From Candidatus Melainabacteria bacterium (GTDB lineage Bacteria; Cyanobacteriota; Vampirovibrionia; Caenarcaniphilales; Caenarcanaceae): a DNA stretch of 51,648 nt. The notes under the pieces were generated by a model. That model worked only from the letters and a program-made list of their open reading frames with translations, ran no database searches and was not told where the DNA came from. Numbering within the stretch: position 1 is the first letter of the stretch; each line of letters starts with the position of its first letter. The stretch spans positions 1-51,648 of the forward strand of contig DUDU01000094.1 of the NCBI GenBank assembly GCA_005110395.1. Reading direction: 5' to 3'. Shown here one piece after another: positions 45,774 through 51,648 of the stretch. Position numbers and translations under genes: made by a program.

Positions 45774-47000
45774 TTGACAGTAAGCCTAAGAAATAGTGGA
45801 AGATTAGCTGGCTTTAGCCGTGATGCTTGGCTTGAAATAGATCTCAATGCGATCGAACATAATTACAAACAAATCAGGGAAGTTTTAAGTCCAAATACCG
45901 CTTTTATGGCCGTTGTCAAAAGTGATGCCTATGGACATGGAGCCTCAACTATTGCTCCACTTTTACAAGCCTGCGGAGTTGATTGTTTTGGGGTTGCCTC
46001 TGTTGATGAAGGTATTCAACTACGTGAAGCAGGCGTGAATAAAGAAATCCTTGTTTTGAGTCCAATTCCAGCCTGGAGTTTAGAAAGAGCTATTAAGCAT
46101 AATTTGCAAATCACTATTTCATCTCAATCAGAGCTAGATGAATTGGAAAAACTCAGCGAAAAGATTAGTCACAATAAATCAAAAGGACATATTGAAAATA
46201 CTCTCAAAGAAAACGTAGCACCCCAAAAACTACCAAGCATTCAAATCAAAATAAATACTGGCATGAATAGAAATGGCTCTAAATGGAATGCAGCTGCTGA
46301 AGGTTTGGTTGAAAGAGTGCTAAAGAACCAAGAAGAGAAGCAATATAAACTAGCTGGCATTTATTCTCATTTGGCTTGCAATGGCAATAATTTTTTCACA
46401 CAAGTTCAAGCTGATAGATTTCACAATGTAATTTCAAAATTTGTTTCTGCTAATCATATGGAAAAACTCGGCTTAAAACATATAGCCTCAAGTTATAGCT
46501 TTCAAAGAGAAGATTTACAACTTGATATGGTGAGAATTGGTTTAGCGCTTTATGGGCTTGGAGGAAATTTAGGAACAAAAAAAGAATTAGACTTGAAGCC
46601 AGCCATGTCTCTGGTTGCAAGAATATCTCAAATTCAACAAATTGAAGCCGATGAAGGAGTTGGCTATGGTCTCACTTGGAAAGCTGCCGAAGCTAGCACG
46701 ATTGGCTTATTACCCTGCGGTTATGCTGATGGCATCAAACGCGGATTATCTAATCGAATAAAAGCCATATACAAAAATCAATTAATTTCACAAGTTGGCA
46801 CAATTTCAATGGATCAAATCAGTTTCGATTTCACTGCTTATGCTAAAGAAATACAAGTCGGTGATTTAGTCAAACTAATTGGAAATTCTGAGAATCAAAA
46901 GATTGCAATAAATGATTGGTCTCAGATTCTTGGAACGGTTGAATACGAGATTGCTTGCGATTTAAGAGCCAGATTACCGAGGATTTATGTAAGAAATTGA
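45774..47000 (+). CDS. alr: Alanine racemase
   Basis: PLP enzyme that makes D-alanine for peptidoglycan, 408 residues. The PLP lysine is in A-V-V-K-S-D-A-Y-G-H-G (K49), the second catalytic residue Tyr in G-V-G-Y-G-L-T-W (Y298), with M-V-R-I-G-L-A-L-Y-G between. An insertion of about 20 polar residues (about 133-153, S-H-N-K-S-K-G-H-I...) lies between strands. The start must be TTG at 45774: a stop lies 3 nt upstream and no other start precedes the conserved W-L-E-I-D-L. No clear Shine-Dalgarno. Identity certain, start fairly safe. Confidence 0.94.
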   Translation: MTVSLRNSGRLAGFSRDAWLEIDLNAIEHNYKQIREVLSPNTAFMAVVKSDAYGHGASTIAPLLQACGVDCFGVASVDEGIQLREAGVNKEILVLSPIPAWSLERAIKHNLQITISSQSELDELEKLSEKISHNKSKGHIENTLKENVAPQKLPSIQIKINTGMNRNGSKWNAAAEGLVERVLKNQEEKQYKLAGIYSHLACNGNNFFTQVQADRFHNVISKFVSANHMEKLGLKHIASSYSFQREDLQLDMVRIGLALYGLGGNLGTKKELDLKPAMSLVARISQIQQIEADEGVGYGLTWKAAEASTIGLLPCGYADGIKRGLSNRIKAIYKNQLISQVGTISMDQISFDFTAYAKEIQVGDLVKLIGNSENQKIAINDWSQILGTVEYEIACDLRARLPRIYVRN

Positions 47001-47233
47001 TTTGCAAAACAATAGCGCTTGACGAAATGAAGCTTGGATATTAATATTAAGACAAGTTTATGGACTTAATCATTACTTTAATTATTATTTCAATTTACTA
47101 ATGATCAAATACTAAAACGTTATTAAGCAAAGAGGGGTCTTAATGCTATCTTTAAAATATCTTATTTCTTTATATTTAATTAATTTTTGCCACCATTTAA
47201 GTATTTGCTTAAATAAAAGATTTGCATTTATGA

Positions 47234-47286
47234 TTCTCGACTTTTCCATCCCCCCATCCCCCCAAAATTTAGAGAGAAGGTAATTT
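47234..47286. repeat. Possible degenerate copy C of the dispersed repeat
   Basis: The C-rich core (ttccatccccccatcccccc) followed by a tttagag segment resembles the left core and right end of copy B with the middle missing. Like copy B it ends at the ribosome-binding site of a gene (agaagg, 7 nt before the ATG of ldpA). The similarity is short, so this is tentative. Confidence 0.35.
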
Positions 47287-48303
47287 ATGAGTGCAACAAC
47301 AACTACTACTAATTCCCTACACAGCTCAACACTTAGCTATACAATTGAGCAACAAAGAGCAATCAAAGCGCTTAAAGAACGTCGAATGTTTAAGCTAATC
47401 TGCGGAGCTACCTATTCAGACTTTCAGGGCGTTTCTAAATATGCAGAGATTTTCTCAAGAGCTGGAGCTCATATTATTGATATCTGTGCGCATCCTACCG
47501 TTGTAACAGCAGCTAAAGAGGGGATTACAAGATCAGGTGTTCCAATCGATAAACAACCAGCCATAATGGTTAGTCTAAGCTTAGATCATCAGCATGATCC
47601 ACATTTCAGAAGAGTAGCCGTCAATGAGAGCTCCTGCGATAATTGTGGAGCATGTATTCCAGTTTGCCCAACTCAAGCTTTTAGTATCAAAGACGCAAAG
47701 CTTTCTTATCAAAAAGAACGCTGTTATGGTTGTGCTGCTTGCATTCCTGTTTGTCACGTTGATGCTTTGGTCTCAGAACCAGTTCAGGCTTTTCAACCAG
47801 CTATTCTTCCCGAGCTATGGGAACTAGGCGCAAGATGTTTAGAAATTCACGTAGGTCCCAATTTTTATTGGTTAGAACCATATCTTCAAAAGATTAAAGA
47901 AATTTCACCAGAACCTTGGTTATTCTCAATTTGTCTCGGCAGCGGATTTTCCTCTTTTCATGAATTGGAAGAACAAGCCGCAGAAATTCACAATATGCTT
48001 GGTGACTGGGCTTTGGTTCAAGCTGATGGTAAACCAATGTCTGGCTTTAGCAAAGACGATGGAAACATGCTCCAATCTCTCAGCTGTGCCCAAGCCATAT
48101 TAGACACTAATAAACCTCTTTTTGTTCAAGTTTCCGGCGGAATCAATGACAAAATCAGACAGGTTTTAAATCAATTTGATGTTAAGGCTCATGGTGTTGG
48201 TATGGGTAGTTATGCAAAGAAAGCACTTGAGCCATATATAGATGATACTGAAACCGCTGTTCAAATCGCGAGTAAATTAGTTGCAAGTATTAGACCTTTT
48301 TAA
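47287..48303 (+). CDS. ldpA: LdpA-family iron-sulfur protein
   Basis: A 338-residue protein with two [4Fe-4S] ferredoxin motifs (Cys 117, 120, 123, 127 and 146, 149, 152, 156) between an N-terminal domain (R-M-F-K-L-I-C-G-A) and the LdpA C-terminal domain. In photosynthetic cyanobacteria LdpA senses redox state and tunes the circadian period. The family is otherwise largely limited to cyanobacteria and plastid-bearing plants. It is complete here, with agaagg upstream and a strong terminator downstream. Its role in an organism without photosynthesis is unknown; redox sensing is the natural guess. The low-complexity Thr run near the start is unusual. Confidence 0.85.
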   Translation: MSATTTTTNSLHSSTLSYTIEQQRAIKALKERRMFKLICGATYSDFQGVSKYAEIFSRAGAHIIDICAHPTVVTAAKEGITRSGVPIDKQPAIMVSLSLDHQHDPHFRRVAVNESSCDNCGACIPVCPTQAFSIKDAKLSYQKERCYGCAACIPVCHVDALVSEPVQAFQPAILPELWELGARCLEIHVGPNFYWLEPYLQKIKEISPEPWLFSICLGSGFSSFHELEEQAAEIHNMLGDWALVQADGKPMSGFSKDDGNMLQSLSCAQAILDTNKPLFVQVSGGINDKIRQVLNQFDVKAHGVGMGSYAKKALEPYIDDTETAVQIASKLVASIRPF

Positions 48304-48357
48304 AAGATTGTGTCTAATTAAAAGTCTTAGTCCTAAAATTAATTACAAAAGCAAAGA

Positions 48358-48394
48358 AAGCTTAGATATTTGTGATTTAATCTAGGCTTTTTTT
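48358..48394 (+). terminator. Rho-independent terminator of ldpA
   Basis: The stem aagcttagat/atctaggctt (10 bp with one G-T pair) has a 12-nt loop and is followed at once by seven T. It lies 55 nt after the ldpA stop. Confidence 0.85.
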
Positions 48395-48442
48395 ATCTTT
48401 CTAGCAATTTTAAGCCAACAAATCAATCAGAAAGTACAAAAT

Positions 48443-48922
48443 CTAAAAGACAAAAACAGGAGAATATTTTCTTTCCAAATAGTTTTTTGTTGAGTGCAAT
48501 TTGCTGATCAAAAAAATCTTGAGAAATGGCCTAATAACTTGATCTAAAAAAGGATTGAAACTCCTAAAAGTTACTGTATCTTTCACAAGCGTTATTTGAG
48601 GTTCATTCAACTCAGCGGCAAATTCATGTTTATGAGAAAAGTTTTTCCAAATTCCTCCTTGAGTTTCATCAATAAAATAATCTGGCTCTTTCCATTCTTG
48701 AAAAAAAATATTCCATTTTAAAATCGGAATTAAATTAAACAACTTGAATTTCAAAGTAGCTTTGGCTCCTGGCTCTAATGGCCATGTGAAATGACTAATT
48801 TGCAAATTCAAGAAGGGAGGGAGAACTTTGGCAATATTGCTTATATCAGAATGAAAAGCAAAAACCTTCTCTTTGGGACATCGAACTTTAATTTGAACCG
48901 TTTCCTCAAGAAGATTTTTCAT
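48443..48922 (-). CDS. SRPBCC (START-like) family protein
   Basis: A 159-residue single-domain protein. It begins with the usual V-x-V-x-C-P-x-E-x-V-F-A-F-H-S-D polyketide-cyclase/START-like strand-helix. The W-K-E-P-D-Y-F-I-D-E segment and G-x-W-x-x-F-x-H-x-H-E-F follow, which resemble the 'cell division inhibitor SulA-like/SRPBCC' group. It likely binds a hydrophobic ligand, unknown. It is downstream of carB on the same strand with a 127-nt gap. Confidence 0.8.
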   Translation of the reverse strand: MKNLLEETVQIKVRCPKEKVFAFHSDISNIAKVLPPFLNLQISHFTWPLEPGAKATLKFKLFNLIPILKWNIFFQEWKEPDYFIDETQGGIWKNFSHKHEFAAELNEPQITLVKDTVTFRSFNPFLDQVIRPFLKIFLISKLHSTKNYLERKYSPVFVF

Positions 48923-49049
48923 TCGGCTAACTTTCAGTTTAGTTTTGGAAGTTTAGTTCTATGAGTTCAGCAATTTAACGATAAAGTAATTTTACCTTTA
49001 CTTGCTTATCCAGAACCCAATTTATGTTTTTGAATTGATTGCTCAATCA

Positions 49050-50546
49050 TTAGATTATGGATGTCAAAGTGAAATTTGTGTCTAAGTCTTTCAAACCCAG
49101 AAAATCCTCTTTCATATTCTCCAATTCCCTATATTCTTTATACAAAATCTCTAAATGAGCCAAAAACCACAAATCAATAAAAGTGACTTGATTAATTTCC
49201 TGAATAGACGCTCCAAGGGCAAAAGACTGCCAGATCATTTTGATGCGATCTGGTGAAGGTGGCTTACTGAGAGCTATCAGTATTTTTTCTTTGGTCAAGT
49301 TCTCAGGAATAGGGAAAGGCCCAAAACCAATTGTGTTTTTTTCTAAGCTCCTCATGGCCTTCTGAAAAGATTCAGCAAAGGTGCGACCAATTGCCATAAC
49401 TTCACCAACTGATTTCATTTGAGTACCCAGAATGGCTTCACTTCCAGGAAATTTCTCAAATGCAAAACGCGGAATTTTAGTCACAACATAGTCTATGCTT
49501 GGCTCAAAAGCAGCCGTAGTTGTCTTCGTGATCTCATTTGGCAATTCATCAAGCGTATAGCCCACTGCAAGCTTAGCCGCAACTTTAGCAATTGGATAAC
49601 CAGTCGCCTTACTAGCCAGCGCACTTGATCTGCTTACTCGAGGATTCATTTCAATTACAACTACTTTTCCATTTTTAGGATTAATTGCAAATTGAATATT
49701 AGAACCTCCGCATTCAACGCCAACTGCCCTGATGATTTTAACAGCCTGATCACGCAAGTCTTGATATTCAACATCACTGAGAGTCTGAGCTGGTGCGACT
49801 GTGATCGAATCACCAGTGTGAACACCCATCGGATCGAGGTTTTCAATGGAGCAGATAATTACAACATTATCAATTAAATCTCTGACAACTTCTAATTCAA
49901 ATTCTTTCCATCCAGTTAAATCTTCCTCAAGTAAAACTTGACTTGTAGGACTTTCATTGATTGCACGCCTAACCATAATCTCAAACTCTTCTTGATTTCG
50001 AGCAATGCCGCCACCACTACCGCCAAGCGTGAATCCAGGACGCAAAATAATCGGGAAACCAATTTCAGTAGCAACTTTTAAAGCATGATCGAAATCAGTC
50101 ACAGTTTCTGACTTTGCTGAATTAAGTCCAATGGATGCAATTACTTGCTTGAATAATTCACGGTCTTCAGCCAGTTTAATGGATTTGAGCTTAGCGCCAA
50201 TTAATTCGACATTATATTCATCAAGAGTTCCATCTTCCGCCAATGCAACCGCTACATTTAAGCTAGTCTGTCCGCCCATAGTTGGAAGCAGCGCATCAGG
50301 TCTTTCTTTCTCGATAATCAAACGAACTATTTCGGGCGTAACTGGCTCTATATAAGTGCGATCCGCTATTTCAGGATCAGTCATAATAGTTGCGGGATTG
50401 GAATTCACCAAAACAACTTCATAACCTTCGGCCTTAAGTGCTTTGCAAGCCTGAGTTCCTGAATAGTCAAATTCGCAAGCCTGACCAATTACAATCGGGC
50501 CAGCACCAATTACCAAAATCTTTTTTATATCTGTTCTTTTAGGCAT
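49050..50546 (-). CDS. carB: Carbamoyl-phosphate synthase large subunit, N-terminal half only
   Basis: A 498-residue protein covering the carboxyphosphate half of CarB. The start [17 protein letters not shown], the P-T-M-G-G-Q-T-x-L-N block, the ATP-grasp segment [14 protein letters not shown] and the metal-binding [12 protein letters not shown] are all intact. It ends inside the oligomerisation domain after D-L-W-F-L-A-H-L. The usual protein has about 1070 residues with a second ATP-grasp and allosteric domain. Nothing resembling the missing half lies downstream. Split carB genes are known in Aquifex and methanogens, so a second gene may be elsewhere. Divergent from the next gene. Confidence 0.92.
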   Translation of the reverse strand: MPKRTDIKKILVIGAGPIVIGQACEFDYSGTQACKALKAEGYEVVLVNSNPATIMTDPEIADRTYIEPVTPEIVRLIIEKERPDALLPTMGGQTSLNVAVALAEDGTLDEYNVELIGAKLKSIKLAEDRELFKQVIASIGLNSAKSETVTDFDHALKVATEIGFPIILRPGFTLGGSGGGIARNQEEFEIMVRRAINESPTSQVLLEEDLTGWKEFELEVVRDLIDNVVIICSIENLDPMGVHTGDSITVAPAQTLSDVEYQDLRDQAVKIIRAVGVECGGSNIQFAINPKNGKVVVIEMNPRVSRSSALASKATGYPIAKVAAKLAVGYTLDELPNEITKTTTAAFEPSIDYVVTKIPRFAFEKFPGSEAILGTQMKSVGEVMAIGRTFAESFQKAMRSLEKNTIGFGPFPIPENLTKEKILIALSKPPSPDRIKMIWQSFALGASIQEINQVTFIDLWFLAHLEILYKEYRELENMKEDFLGLKDLDTNFTLTSII

Positions 50547-50619
50547 TTTTTATTTGAGATTCTAATAACGCCATGTTAATATGAAATTTATCATTTTATA
50601 ACCTAGGTTTATAAACTTT

Positions 50620-51321
50620 ATGGGCGCACTTACAGTAAATCCAGCAGATCAAGCAAAAAGATCTCATAGGCTTCATTCTCAATCAAGAGCTGGTCAAGTA
50701 ACAACAACAACTAGACTTGCAGATTCTCCAAATGCTTTTACAGCTTCTACAGCTCAGGAACCAGGCTTAGGAGAGACGGTAGGTCGTCTATTCGACAAAT
50801 TTATTCTTCCTGCTATTGCATTTCTTTTCTTTGGAGGGTTATTAGCTCTTTTAATGAACCATAAACCTATTGGTAGAACTAATATTCGTGATTCTCAAGA
50901 AACGGCAAGTAATGTTTCTGAACTCAGAAATAAATTACAAATAAATAATTTAAAAGACGCGAATGATTATCATCAATTCCTTGAAAAACAATTAGTTAAT
51001 AGCTTTACTTCATTAACTGGAGAACAAAGAGTCGCACTTAGAAAGAAATACAAGGAAATTTCAGGGAAACTCAAAGATGACCAACCAAATGAATTTCATA
51101 TAGATTTAATAGGAAATAATGAAGCTCACAGAGCTAATTCAGAAAAGGGATTTTTAGGTATTTATAGAAAACTTAGTACTTTGAAAGCTGATTCTGAAGA
51201 ATTCACAAATGCTTTAGGTGACTTTGCAAAAATTTATTTAAACAATGAAACATTCCTCAGATTTACTGATGAAACAATAAATCTTCATAAGGAAAATTTA
51301 GCAAAAACTACTTCAGTCTAA
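50620..51321 (+). CDS. Hypothetical membrane protein
   Basis: A 233-residue protein that I cannot assign. The first 55 residues are polar and Thr/Ser/Ala-rich. One membrane span follows (about 65-81, I-L-P-A-I-A-F-L-F-F-G-G-L-L-A-L-L). The rest is a charged helical domain with regularly spaced Leu and Lys. No cysteines. It is separated from carB by a 73-nt divergent promoter region and lies just upstream of the transaldolase gene on the same strand. Confidence 0.65.
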   Translation: MGALTVNPADQAKRSHRLHSQSRAGQVTTTTRLADSPNAFTASTAQEPGLGETVGRLFDKFILPAIAFLFFGGLLALLMNHKPIGRTNIRDSQETASNVSELRNKLQINNLKDANDYHQFLEKQLVNSFTSLTGEQRVALRKKYKEISGKLKDDQPNEFHIDLIGNNEAHRANSEKGFLGIYRKLSTLKADSEEFTNALGDFAKIYLNNETFLRFTDETINLHKENLAKTTSV

Positions 51322-51364
51322 TTAAAATTCTTTTTCTACACTTTGTAATACAACTTTTTAATAA

Positions 51365-51648
51365 ATGAAACTATATATTGATAGTGCGATTATAAGTGAA
51401 GTGGCTGAGATAGCTAGCTGGGGTGTACTGAGCGGAGTTACAACCAATCCAACTCTTATTGCAAAATCAGGGCAAAATTTCAAAGAAACAATTATCAAAC
51501 TTTGCGAAATTGTCAAAGGGCCAGTTAGCGCGGAAGTAACAGCTGAAGATGCTGATGGAATGGTAAAGCAAGGCAAAGAATTTGCGATTTGGCATGAGCA
51601 AGTTGTAGTCAAGCTTCCAACCACTATCGATGGACTCAAAGCCTGTAA
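51365..51648 (+). CDS. Transaldolase, TalC/MipB (FSA-like) type, partial
   Basis: Only the first 94 residues are in the window; the gene runs off the right edge. The start M-K-L-Y-I-D-S-A, then [17 protein letters not shown] and G-P-V-S-A-E-V-T-A are typical of the small transaldolase/fructose-6-phosphate aldolase group. The segment V-V-V-K-L-P-T-T leads up to the active-site region; the Schiff-base Lys in this group lies in the same strand (K-I-P or K-L-P). Expected to act in the pentose phosphate pathway. Whether it is transaldolase or aldolase cannot be told from the fragment. Confidence 0.9.
   Translation, partial: MKLYIDSAIISEVAEIASWGVLSGVTTNPTLIAKSGQNFKETIIKLCEIVKGPVSAEVTAEDADGMVKQGKEFAIWHEQVVVKLPTTIDGLKAC

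Overview
The window is AT-rich bacterial DNA using the standard code (TAA, TGA and TAG all end genes), with many weak Shine-Dalgarno sites and several TTG or GTG starts. An LdpA-family 2x[4Fe-4S] protein and a DUF2103-like protein point to the cyanobacterial lineage. An etfB-etfA pair, solitary atpA and atpD, and the absence of any photosynthesis gene fit a non-photosynthetic relative (Vampirovibrionia/'Melainabacteria' type) better than a true cyanobacterium. This placement is an inference from gene content.

Layout. 0-6.6 kb: DUF2103-like gene, atpA, a secreted protein, a GH57 amylase, etfB-etfA. 6.6-8.3 kb: a decayed gene relic and a Q/N-tailed hypothetical. 8.3-12.8 kb: plsY-hlyD on the minus strand, argF, a tandem LuxR-HTH protein, tRNA-His. 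13.2-17.3 kb: secreted PEBP protein with a small CxxC protein, a stomatin-like SPFH protein, a GAF-GGDEF diguanylate cyclase. 17.3-19.3 kb: a tightly packed three-gene cassette led by a TIGR04255-like protein. 19.4-25.3 kb: CobW-type metal GTPase, atpD, hpt, trpF, a TPR membrane protein. 25.3-30.7 kb: an AAA ATPase/subtilisin pair resembling the IetAS defence or addiction system, bracketed by a full sufS on one side and a duplicated 3' piece of sufS on the other. 31-34.7 kb: TRIC channel, mtnD-corA, sufD. 35-39.2 kb: secreted protein, hemN, speE, a pRiA4b Orf3-like protein. 39.2-44.3 kb: a frameshifted secreted protein, nuoL/ndhF, a possible ROK-like kinase. 44.5-47 kb: membrane protein, an IS110-family transposase relic, alr. 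47.3-51.6 kb: ldpA, an SRPBCC protein, a half-length carB, a membrane protein, and the start of a TalC/MipB transaldolase.

How the genes fit together. The core is housekeeping: F1 catalytic subunits and an NADH dehydrogenase subunit, electron-transfer flavoprotein, Fe-S assembly (SufS, SufD), haem, arginine/pyrimidine and tryptophan synthesis, purine salvage, and cell-wall D-alanine. SpeE makes methylthioadenosine and MtnD belongs to the pathway that recycles it. Genes that usually sit in operons (ATP synthase, complex I, suf, carAB) are scattered or split.

The most interesting accessory features are the IetAS-like island with its sufS-end duplication, the three-gene TIGR04255-like cassette, and a roughly 105-bp dispersed repeat with terminal inverted repeats. 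One copy of that repeat ends at the ribosome-binding site of the next gene.
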